Shown here piece after piece: positions 8,696 to 15,844 of a DNA stretch of 31,389 nt (the first letter of the stretch is position 1; each line of letters starts with the position of its first letter). The position numbers and the translations under genes are program-made. The notes below the pieces were generated by a model. The model saw only the letters and a list, made by a program, of their open reading frames with translations. It was not told the origin of the DNA and did not search any database. Source of the DNA: Bacteroidales bacterium UBA5235 (lineage in GTDB: Bacteria; Bacteroidota; Bacteroidia; Bacteroidales; VadinHA17); contig DHUL01000023.1 of NCBI GenBank assembly GCA_002409145.1, positions 1 to 31,389 on the forward strand, in the 5' to 3' direction.

Positions 8696-8730
8696 CACGT
8701 AACGGCGGGCCTGAGACCCGCCGTTACGTG
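8696..8730. repeat. Perfect hairpin 2, REP-like palindrome
   Basis: Arms 8696-8709 and 8717-8730 are complementary over 14 bases around a 7-base loop. The core matches hairpin 1, but the outer arms (CACGTAA with TTACGTG) are unrelated to those of hairpin 1 (GATAG with CTATC). The centres of the two hairpins are 54 bases apart. It lies 43 bases from the stop of the minus-strand guanylyltransferase gene, so it may act as a terminator for both directions. Confidence 0.75.
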
Positions 8731-8773
8731 CATGATTACCGTATTTTATATATGTTCGCGGGACAGCGTGTTA

Positions 8774-9859
8774 TTACAGGTATTTCTCCCCGGCCTCCCG
8801 GCCAACGTCCTCCAGGTAGAGCTTGATATTCTGTTCCTGCTCGCGCGAAACAATCAGGAGAACATCACCACTGTCAATGACGATATAATCATCCAGCCCC
8901 TGTATGACCGCAACCTTGCCCTGCGGCAGGCTGACAATGTTTCCCTCGGAATTGTAGGTAAATGCTTTTGAGCTGATCACTGCATTGTCATTCTTGTCAT
9001 GCTCTGAATGAAAATAAAGCGAGCTCCATGTGCCCAGATCGGACCATCCCAGATCAGTGCATATAACGTACACGTTGTCAGCTTTCTCCATAATGCCATA
9101 ATCCACCGAGATGCTGCTGCACTGTGCATAAGCCTGCGTGATGAACTCCCTTTCAGCCGTTGTGCTGAAGAGTGACTTTCCATCATTGAATGTGTGGAAG
9201 ATGTCAGGCAGGTGCCTGCTGTACGACTCCAGTATGGTGGAAGCCTTCCAGATGAAGATTCCGCTGTTCCAGTAGAAATCCCCGCTCTCCAGGAAAAGCT
9301 TTGCCATGGCCAGCCCCGGCTTTTCGGTAAATGCCTTCACCTTGTGAAGTCCTTCGTAACCGCTGACCGGCTGCATAGTGTTGGCCTGTATGTAGCCGTA
9401 ACCCGTCTCCGGACGGTCAGGTCTTATACCGAGAGTGAGCAGTGCATCATTCTCCGAAGCGAACCTGAAAGCCTCATCCATCACCTTACTGAACTCATCC
9501 TGTTTTAGTATAAGATGATCCGAAGGGGCCACTGCAATCACTGCATCATGATTCTCAGTCATTATGCGGAAGACACCGTATGCAATGCACGGGGCGGTGT
9601 TACGCCTCAGCGGCTCGGCCAGGACATGGTCCGGATCTATCCCGAGCTGGCTGACAACAATATCACTGCTGTCCTCGTTGGTTACCACGTAGATATTTTC
9701 AGGCGGACATATATTGGCGAAACGCCGGTAAGTCATCTGGATCAGGGTCTCTCCCGTCCCCAGAATATCAAGGAACTGCTTTGACTTCTCTCTCCTGCTC
9801 AACGGCCAGAAGCGGCTTCCTACACCTCCGGCCATGATCAGCAAATAGCGATTTTTCAT
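8774..9859 (-). CDS. manC: Mannose-1-phosphate guanylyltransferase
   Basis: A 361-residue nucleotidyltransferase that makes GDP-mannose from mannose-1-phosphate and GTP, feeding mannose- and fucose-containing surface polysaccharides. The N-terminus has the pyrophosphorylase loop MAGGVGSRFWPLSRREKS followed by KQF, and LIQMTYRRF. Further on are APSDHLI (near residue 112), ETGYGYIQ, FTEKPGLAMAKLFLESGDF with YWNSGIFIW, VDYGIMEKADNVYV and DLGWSDLGTWSSLY, all typical of this family. The length matches the single-domain type that lacks the C-terminal phosphomannose isomerase domain of bifunctional ManC/AlgA. It stands alone, convergent with gldN and divergent from mlaE. A promoter-like TATATTTG lies 28 bases before the ATG. 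The function is secure; the exact symbol (manC or cpsB) is a naming choice. Confidence 0.93.
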   Translation of the reverse strand: MKNRYLLIMAGGVGSRFWPLSRREKSKQFLDILGTGETLIQMTYRRFANICPPENIYVVTNEDSSDIVVSQLGIDPDHVLAEPLRRNTAPCIAYGVFRIMTENHDAVIAVAPSDHLILKQDEFSKVMDEAFRFASENDALLTLGIRPDRPETGYGYIQANTMQPVSGYEGLHKVKAFTEKPGLAMAKLFLESGDFYWNSGIFIWKASTILESYSRHLPDIFHTFNDGKSLFSTTAEREFITQAYAQCSSISVDYGIMEKADNVYVICTDLGWSDLGTWSSLYFHSEHDKNDNAVISSKAFTYNSEGNIVSLPQGKVAVIQGLDDYIVIDSGDVLLIVSREQEQNIKLYLEDVGREAGEKYL

Positions 9860-9887
9860 AATTATTCTTGATCGGTCTGCAATGCCG

Positions 9888-9895
9888 CAAATATA
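9888..9895 (-). promoter_or_regulatory. -7 element upstream of the guanylyltransferase gene
   Basis: TATATTTG on the minus strand fits TAnnTTTG exactly and lies 28 bases before the start codon at 9859. No clear TTTG is seen 19-21 bases further upstream, so only the -7 half is supported. Confidence 0.45.
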
Positions 9896-9947
9896 TAAAA
9901 ACCATCGGAGGAATACGGGTGCCGGACAGGAAGCAATGAATTATTGT

Positions 9948-9955
9948 TAAATTTG
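9948..9955 (+). promoter_or_regulatory. -7 element upstream of mlaE
   Basis: TAAATTTG fits TAnnTTTG exactly and ends 18 bases before the ATG at 9974. Initiation shortly downstream would exclude the in-frame TTG at 9944 as a start codon, which supports the ATG. No convincing -33 box is seen. Confidence 0.45.
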
Positions 9956-9973
9956 AACAGACAAAAACTTCCC

Positions 9974-10717
9974 ATGTTCAGATTCTTGTCAGGATTCGGC
10001 TCTTACTGGATATTGCTCGGCAGGGTGTTTGCAAGACCTGAAAAGCATTCAATATATTACCGTCAGACCATGAAGGAGCTGGTGAGCCTCGGTCTGCGGT
10101 CAATAGGGATAGTCACAATCATTTCCTTCTTCATGGGTGCTGTTATCACCCTGCAGACAGCCTACAATACCGAGAACCCCATCTACCCCACCTACCTGAT
10201 CGGCCTGGGTGCCAGGGACTCTATCATCCTGGAGTTCTCTTCAACCATCGTTGCCCTTATCCTTGCCGGCAAGGTAGGATCAAACATAGCATCCGAAATC
10301 GGCACCATGAGAGTGACAGAGCAGATTGATGCCTTGGAACTTATGGGGGTCAACTCTGCCTCATACATCATACTCCCGAAGGTTGTGGCAACCGTCCTCT
10401 TTAACCCCTTCCTCACCCTTATAAGCATAATCACCGGAATTATCGGCGGATGGATCGTCGGCACAAGCGCCGGAGTCATTACCTCGCAGGATTATATCTA
10501 CGGTATACAATACGCTTTCATCCCTTACTATATCACATACTCAATTATCAAGACAGTCTTCTTTGCTTTCATCATCTCAACAGTTTCTGCCCACCAGGGA
10601 TACCATGTGGAGGGAGGTTCCCTCGAAGTAGGGCGTGCTAGCACCAAGGCAGTGGTTTACAGCAGTGTGACAATCCTGCTTTTCAATGTCATCCTCACAC
10701 AACTGCTTCTCTCATGA
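9974..10717 (+). CDS. mlaE: MlaE-type ABC transporter permease (lipid transport)
   Basis: A 247-residue integral membrane protein of the MlaE/YrbE family, the permease of ABC systems that move phospholipids or other lipids between inner and outer membrane. Recognisable parts are the hydrophobic SIGIVTIISFFMGAVITLQT with AYN, ARDSIILEFSSTIVALILAGKVGS (the conserved core), NIASEIGTMRVTEQIDALELMG and FFAFIISTVSAHQGYHVEGG, which are all hallmark MlaE blocks, in that order. ATG 9974 is chosen over the in-frame TTG at 9944 because a -7 promoter element ends at 9955. The stop overlaps the mlaF start by 4 bases. No MCE (MlaD-like) substrate-binding gene follows, although Mla systems need one, so it must be encoded elsewhere. 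The symbol reflects the family, not a proven substrate. Confidence 0.93.
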   Translation: MFRFLSGFGSYWILLGRVFARPEKHSIYYRQTMKELVSLGLRSIGIVTIISFFMGAVITLQTAYNTENPIYPTYLIGLGARDSIILEFSSTIVALILAGKVGSNIASEIGTMRVTEQIDALELMGVNSASYIILPKVVATVLFNPFLTLISIITGIIGGWIVGTSAGVITSQDYIYGIQYAFIPYYITYSIIKTVFFAFIISTVSAHQGYHVEGGSLEVGRASTKAVVYSSVTILLFNVILTQLLLS

Positions 10718-11469
10718 TCAGGGCAGAACATATATCCAAATCATTTGGTGACCGCCGGGCGCTGACGGACATCACCGCAGTATTCGAGCCGGGAAAAACC
10801 AACCTGATAATTGGAAAGAGCGGCTCCGGGAAAACTGTTTTTCTTAAATGCCTTGTTGGATTGCTTGATGTGGATGAGGGAGAGATCTATTACAATGATG
10901 TGCCTTTCACCCGTCTTGACTTCCGCAGAAAAAAGGAATTGCGCCAACAGATGGGCATGCTCTTTCAGGGAAGCGCACTCTTTGACTCAATGACTGTTGA
11001 GGAGAATGTCAGGTTTCCTCTTGACATGTTCACCGGTATGTCATACCAGGAAAAACTTGACCGGGTAAACTTCTGCCTTGACCGGGTGAATATCCTGAAC
11101 TCGAACCGGCTTTTCCCATCCGAATTATCAGGCGGGATGAAGAAGCGGGTGGCTATAGCCAGGGCCATCGTACTCAAGCCGAGGTTTCTCTTCTGTGACG
11201 AACCCAACTCAGGACTTGACCCTAAAACATCAATAGTCATTGACGAGCTGATACGGGAGATCACCGTCGAACTCAACATGACCACCATTGTCAACACTCA
11301 TGACATGAACTCCGTGATGGAAAACGGAGAAAAGATCATCTTTATCGAAGAAGGTGAGAAATGCTGGGAAGGCAACAGGAACGAGATCCTGAAGTCAGAC
11401 TGCAGCAAACTGAATGACTTCGTCTTTGCCAACTCACTGGCAAGACAGCTCAAGGATTCTCCAAGGTAA
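10714..11469 (+). CDS. mlaF: MlaF-type ABC transporter ATPase
   Basis: A 251-residue ATP-binding subunit that powers the MlaE permease. Walker A is GKSGSGKT (near residue 34), the Q-loop is MLFQGSALFDSMTVEENV, the ABC signature is LSGGMKKRVAIARAI, Walker B with the catalytic Glu is FLFCDEPNSGLDP, and the switch His is in IVNTHDMNSV. MKKRVAIARA directly after the signature, and SALFDSMTV, are typical of MlaF/Ttg2A ATPases. The start codon overlaps the mlaE stop (ATGA), which implies translational coupling and a fixed subunit ratio. Only 8 bases separate its stop from the stop of the convergent DUF5723-like gene. Confidence 0.95.
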   Translation: MIRAEHISKSFGDRRALTDITAVFEPGKTNLIIGKSGSGKTVFLKCLVGLLDVDEGEIYYNDVPFTRLDFRRKKELRQQMGMLFQGSALFDSMTVEENVRFPLDMFTGMSYQEKLDRVNFCLDRVNILNSNRLFPSELSGGMKKRVAIARAIVLKPRFLFCDEPNSGLDPKTSIVIDELIREITVELNMTTIVNTHDMNSVMENGEKIIFIEEGEKCWEGNRNEILKSDCSKLNDFVFANSLARQLKDSPR

Positions 11470-11477
11470 AAATCAAT

Positions 11478-12932
11478 CTACATCAGGGGAAGAGTCTCAT
11501 CCCTTTCCCTGTTCCCGAACAAGAGGTTGAGGCCCAGCCTTGCATGGAATGTATTCATATTTTCGGGAAGCCTGAGCGTCTCATCTCCGCTGGTAAAGCT
11601 TGAATACTTAAAGGGTATATTGTCAACCAGGACAAAGAACTGGAAGGGTCCTCCTCTCAGGGCTATCCCGAAGCCAAGGTTGTCATAGCGCCTGTTAGCC
11701 GCAGTATAAGCCAGGGTGGTTGAGAAGATATTGCCGAAGTGAAGGTTACCTGAGAGTGTCACTGACTGGTGTGCCTGATGCCCCTCAAACCGTGTCTGTG
11801 ACAATACTCCCAGGGTGAAGTACCTGACCGGTGTGTAGCTGAAGGCAGCAACTACTTTTGCAGGCAGGTATGTAGTGTACTCCTGCGGTGAATCTTCAAG
11901 TTTCAGTACATTCTGGAGGCTGTCTATGGTCCAGTTTATCAGCTCTTCGAAATCAAGGCTTTCATCATACACATCCTGCATGGTCAAACCGTTGAACTGG
12001 AATGTAGAGTTGATGGTAAGTTGTGACAGGTCCCTCTTCCATTTAATAAAACCCAGATCATTCACAGCTGCCGATACGGCAAGCTTTTCGCTGAACCTGT
12101 ATTCCGCACCCAGGTCAATTCCCACACCCGGGTTAGCCAGCTCTTTCAGGTATGATATTGTGTTGCGGGTATCATCGAACCTGGCCTCATCAAATTCTGC
12201 TCCGTGGATAGTTCCGTCACTCTCTGTGGTGAATAGCACCGGGGCACTTATATTCATCGAGATATCGGCGTCAGCTGTATGCGTGAAATCTTCATTGACC
12301 GTGAGCGTGGAATGATTGTTGGTCAGGTAGGCCGATGCCACACCCGAAAGAATCTTAAGCCTGCCTCCTACCCTCAGTTTGTCGGTGACATTACCGGAAG
12401 CCCCAAGTCCTGTCTCGTGGTAGACCATCATGTCTGACCTGAAGGAAGAGAGGTCAAGGGTTTTCCCGATGAAGTCACTGTTGCCGCCTAAACCCAGCCT
12501 GAAGAGATCACCGGGAAAAACAAGGTTGGCTTCTGCCCGTGTAGTGATGTCAAGGCTGAACCTGAGGTTGTCTTTCACTGTAAAGGCGAGACCGAACAGT
12601 CTGACTCCGACCTGAGGCTCCGCCGAGTTGTTGCTTCCCAGTCCTGCCAGGAAGTCAGTCAGCCATGGCCCCCTTTCCAGGAAGGTGAGGGTGGAGTCTG
12701 AGATGACACCGCTTGTAAAGAGGTCCGACAGGCTCAGAAAGTTATTGTCAAGTCGTACGGAGATATCAGATACTCCTGGAAGTCCAAGGTAAAACCGTCC
12801 TGTCGGCTTTAAGGCCGGATTGAGGGTGGTTGCCTGAGGCAGGTTCATAAAATAAAGAACCTGGCTGTTCTGTGAATGGCCTGCGGTGACTGCTGACAAC
12901 AGCAGAGTCAGTGCCAGAATTTTCCTTTTCAT
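11478..12932 (-). CDS. DUF5723-like outer-membrane beta-barrel protein, function unknown
   Basis: A 484-residue exported protein with a clear signal peptide (MKRKILALTLLLSAVTAGHS, cleavage near residue 20). The mature start, with YFMNLPQATTLNPALKPTGRFYLGLPG, matches what I recall of the DUF5723 family, whose members are Bacteroidota outer-membrane proteins. Later segments alternate in the manner of membrane strands and repeat barrel-like phrases: GVGIDLGAEYRFSEKLAVSAAV, VAAFSYTPVRYFTLGVLSQTRF and HARLGLNLLFGN near the C-terminus. The gene starts 9 bases after the stop of the large minus-strand gene upstream, so the two are almost certainly cotranscribed. The barrel topology is inferred and no enzymatic motif is seen. 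It may form an outer-membrane partner for the anchored upstream protein. Confidence 0.75.
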   Translation of the reverse strand: MKRKILALTLLLSAVTAGHSQNSQVLYFMNLPQATTLNPALKPTGRFYLGLPGVSDISVRLDNNFLSLSDLFTSGVISDSTLTFLERGPWLTDFLAGLGSNNSAEPQVGVRLFGLAFTVKDNLRFSLDITTRAEANLVFPGDLFRLGLGGNSDFIGKTLDLSSFRSDMMVYHETGLGASGNVTDKLRVGGRLKILSGVASAYLTNNHSTLTVNEDFTHTADADISMNISAPVLFTTESDGTIHGAEFDEARFDDTRNTISYLKELANPGVGIDLGAEYRFSEKLAVSAAVNDLGFIKWKRDLSQLTINSTFQFNGLTMQDVYDESLDFEELINWTIDSLQNVLKLEDSPQEYTTYLPAKVVAAFSYTPVRYFTLGVLSQTRFEGHQAHQSVTLSGNLHFGNIFSTTLAYTAANRRYDNLGFGIALRGGPFQFFVLVDNIPFKYSSFTSGDETLRLPENMNTFHARLGLNLLFGNRERDETLPLM

Positions 12933-12941
12933 AGGTCTTGT

Positions 12942-15692
12942 TTATTTTGAACCGGAATTCAGTTCGTAATTGCATAGGTACGTCTCATCCTCAACTGAGA
13001 TGAGGTTCCAGGTACTTTTATTTGTCACCCTTCCCGTGTTGAACAAGGGTCCTGCCGGACGCGGGAAACCATTCACAGAAGCGCCGTTTCGTCCGATGAG
13101 ATGAAGCATCCCTTTCCCCGGATCATATAAAGCAATTTTCCTTTCACCGGCTCCGGCAGAAACGACCCATGGTCCTGCCGATTCCCTTCCGCCGGTACTG
13201 TATCTCCATATCTCGCGGCCCGATCCGTCAATGACTCTCAGAACCCCCTGGTCAAGTGTAATGCGGTCAGTCACCTCGTCCCCATCAATGTCAGCAAATT
13301 CTGACCTGTGCGAGGAGGAGATCCCGGTAATAGTGTCTTTTTTTACCGTGCCGTCAAACATCAGCCTGACAGTGGCTCCGTCGGGAGCGGAGAAGATGAT
13401 GGCAGGATCATTGTCACCTGTCAGCCTGGCGACCGATCCCGGTGCCTTCACCAGAGGTTCAGGGTGGGCTACCCTGATATTACCGGTGCGGTCAAGCACA
13501 TAGACAGCCTGATCATCAGCCACAAACAGGTAATCCTTACCCCTGACCCTGAAGAATAATACCGGATCAGTAACCTTCCCCCTGGTGGTGAAGGGACTCC
13601 ACCCTCTGACCGGATTGCCTGACCGGTCATAAGCATATATCTTCCGGTCATTGCCGGCTATGAACAGCCTGTAGTCCTTGTTATTCTCATAATCAAAGAG
13701 AGCAAGGGTGTTTGAAGCCGGAGACCGCATCTTTACCGGGAATTTATCGACATAGTTGCCGTTGCGGTCAATAAGGTGCATATAATCACGGCCTGTGAAA
13801 AGAAGCTGCAGCTTACCATTTTTATAGTAGTCTATCATGAAGATATCCCCGGCGATCTTTTCCCTTATTGTGGCTTTCCAGAGTATCTTGCCTGAGGAAC
13901 TTATAAGGTAGATGTTGTTGTTGCGGTCCTGTATGAATATCTCCGTTGCCCCGGTGTTATGGTTGGTGAAGAAAAACGGTTTAACCGACGGTCCGGCATC
14001 AAGCTTCACCTTCCACAGGAGCCTGAGCCCGGATGAATCACTCTCACCGGGCGTAATATCTGTGGTTGTGGTGGCAGCCATGGTGCTGTCTGCGTGGCCG
14101 CCGCCTGAGCTGTACCGCACCGAGAGACTCGTGTAGATCATCTCATTGCTTGGCGTCATGCTCACACCCACACCGCTGATTCCTGAAAGAGCCCTGTCAG
14201 TCAGGGAGGCAGCTGCCGCCGGGGTGAGATACTCCGACACCAGTGACTTCAGCACCCTGCCCGATGAATAAAACAGGAAAGAGCTCTTTGTGGGAAGGCT
14301 CTTCTCCATCTCCCTGAATCCGGGGTCATTTATAAGGGTATTGCCGCCGGCTGACTCCCTGAGCACCGCAGCAAGCGCTTCAGGCGATGCAGAGAAGACC
14401 ATGTATGACCTTGCAAATGTCACCCATCCGTCACCGGCCCTGCTCCTGTCAGACCCTGCCAGGATAGATGACACCCCCGTAAAGGGCATCCGGTAGATCA
14501 CCTCCTCAGTTCCGTCACTATTCCTGGCTGAAGCCACGAAATGATTCTCCCTCAGTCCCATGGAGCGGTACTTGGCCGTCAGCCGCTGGCGCAGGACCTC
14601 TTCCGCCGACTGGCGGTCAGTCATCCGAAAGAGTCGAATCCTCTCACTTCCCTCACCGAAGGCTATCAGTCCTTCGGTAACCTCTGTGCCGGTAAAGGGA
14701 CTCAGGATGAGGGCAAGGTCAGTAGCGTTTATAGATGCCGGCTCAGTCACTGTTTCACCTGAGAGTGATGCACGATGCATCACCGTGCTGTAGCTGAGGG
14801 TATTGCGTGGTAACAGCTCATGCACACCGCATTCGGCAGGTGCAACATCCCTGAGACGGTCGGCACCCGTACCCGCACCGGAGGTAGTCAGGAATCCGCT
14901 TATGAAAAGTCCATCCTCCGCGGTGGAGAGATCTCCACCACCGGCAATTGCCACTGACGAGATGGCAGAGATATCTTCAGGGTCAGTGAATGACTTCAGG
15001 AACGGCGGCAGATTTCTGAACAAGATGAAGAGATTGTCAGCCGACTTGCCGGCAGCGCTGACCACCTGGGTGAAGCCCTGCTGGTGCCGGATGTCTGAAC
15101 CGGCGCTTTTGTTGTCAAGAGCGGCGGTGATCATACTCTCCGTAGGAGCTATTATCATTATGCCGGAGGTGAGAGCTAAATAAACAGGCGTCTGCCTGCT
15201 CCCCCGGTTGAATGTAAGGGTGAATGTACGTGTGCCTCCAAGGTCACGCTTGTCGGCCACCGTTGCCCCTGCCTGGCTGCACAACGCCGCAAGTTTCCTC
15301 GCTGTGAACGCGGGACCGGTGCTCATCACTGCCAGCGGCATAGCCTGCCGCTGTCTTATAGCATGAAATGAGATGAGCATCTTCCGGTTGCTTATAAGTT
15401 CACGAGCTTCCCTGCCACCGGTTACGCTGTCAATTGCAGAAGCGGAGCGAACAAGGGAAGCAGCCCAATCCAGGCCTGACAATCCTGACAGAACACCTGC
15501 AGGATCAGTAATACTGGTAAGGAGTTCGGGAAAATCACTGGTTTCAATGATGAAAAAAGCATCAGCAGGCACTGCCTCCCACGGGTCAATGACCACCACC
15601 TGTTTCTCCTTGCGGAGAAAAAAAGCCGCCACAGCCAGAGCAATGGCAAAAAGCCCCACCAGTATGATGCCGGTTCTCTTCCGCACAACCAT
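12942..15692 (-). CDS. Large membrane-anchored protein: DUF3352-like N-terminal region and PQQ-like beta-propeller
   Basis: A 916-residue protein of unknown function. Residues about 6-26 form a single membrane helix after a basic start (VVRKRTG), so the rest is probably periplasmic. The first half, starting with VPADAFFIIETSDFPELL, resembles the DUF3352 type and contains a second similar segment with FARSYMVFSASPEALAAVL and NDPGFREMEKSLP. From about residue 550 there are repeated blade-like motifs: IYLISSSGKILWK, MHLIDRNGNYVDKFP, IYAYDRSGNPVRGW, VYVLDRTGNIRV, LRVIDGSGREIWRY and LHLIGRNGASVNGFP. These fit a PQQ/FG-GAP-like beta-propeller. An Asp-rich DIDGDEVTD may bind calcium. The DUF5723-like gene follows after 9 bases. 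A -7 element TATTTTTG lies 19 bases before the ATG. The DUF3352 link rests on motif memory only. Confidence 0.7.
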   Translation of the reverse strand: MVVRKRTGIILVGLFAIALAVAAFFLRKEKQVVVIDPWEAVPADAFFIIETSDFPELLTSITDPAGVLSGLSGLDWAASLVRSASAIDSVTGGREARELISNRKMLISFHAIRQRQAMPLAVMSTGPAFTARKLAALCSQAGATVADKRDLGGTRTFTLTFNRGSRQTPVYLALTSGIMIIAPTESMITAALDNKSAGSDIRHQQGFTQVVSAAGKSADNLFILFRNLPPFLKSFTDPEDISAISSVAIAGGGDLSTAEDGLFISGFLTTSGAGTGADRLRDVAPAECGVHELLPRNTLSYSTVMHRASLSGETVTEPASINATDLALILSPFTGTEVTEGLIAFGEGSERIRLFRMTDRQSAEEVLRQRLTAKYRSMGLRENHFVASARNSDGTEEVIYRMPFTGVSSILAGSDRSRAGDGWVTFARSYMVFSASPEALAAVLRESAGGNTLINDPGFREMEKSLPTKSSFLFYSSGRVLKSLVSEYLTPAAAASLTDRALSGISGVGVSMTPSNEMIYTSLSVRYSSGGGHADSTMAATTTTDITPGESDSSGLRLLWKVKLDAGPSVKPFFFTNHNTGATEIFIQDRNNNIYLISSSGKILWKATIREKIAGDIFMIDYYKNGKLQLLFTGRDYMHLIDRNGNYVDKFPVKMRSPASNTLALFDYENNKDYRLFIAGNDRKIYAYDRSGNPVRGWSPFTTRGKVTDPVLFFRVRGKDYLFVADDQAVYVLDRTGNIRVAHPEPLVKAPGSVARLTGDNDPAIIFSAPDGATVRLMFDGTVKKDTITGISSSHRSEFADIDGDEVTDRITLDQGVLRVIDGSGREIWRYSTGGRESAGPWVVSAGAGERKIALYDPGKGMLHLIGRNGASVNGFPRPAGPLFNTGRVTNKSTWNLISVEDETYLCNYELNSGSK

Positions 15693-15702
15693 CCTTGTTC
15701 TT

Positions 15703-15732
15703 ATCTAACATCAAAAATATAAAATATTAGAT
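15703..15732. promoter_or_regulatory. Imperfect palindrome between divergent genes, possible operator
   Basis: ATCTAACAT at 15703-15711 and ATATTAGAT at 15724-15732 are inverted with one mismatch in nine, separated by 12 AT-rich bases. It surrounds the -7 element of the minus-strand propeller gene, a position where a repressor could act. AT-rich half-sites of this size can arise by chance. Confidence 0.25.
15712..15719 (-). promoter_or_regulatory. -7 element of the propeller/DUF5723 unit
   Basis: TATTTTTG on the minus strand matches TAnnTTTG exactly and lies 19 bases before the start codon at 15692. The same eight bases occur at nearly the same distance before trpS and rbfA. No good -33 box is visible. 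Confidence 0.5.
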
Positions 15733-15844
15733 TGTCCCGGTAAAGAGTTTGACCAGACGCGCCTGTTATGCCGGGAAACATATCCGGAACGGACATGAAT
15801 GGAACGCTTTTTGTGCGAAAGAAAAGGCCAAATCACTTTTACTG

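Noticed and set aside
8644..8730. The two hairpins as a small CRISPR array
   Set aside because: Only two palindromes with different outer arms, no constant repeat-spacer alternation and no cas genes nearby.
8642..8971. Plus-strand open frame through the two hairpins into the guanylyltransferase gene
   Set aside because: Its first part translates the palindromes and the rest is antisense to a secure enzyme gene.
15749..15844. N-terminal extension of the TonB-dependent receptor from the in-frame TTG at 15749
   Set aside because: The added residues are charged and unlike a signal peptide, while a clean signal peptide starts at ATG 15845.
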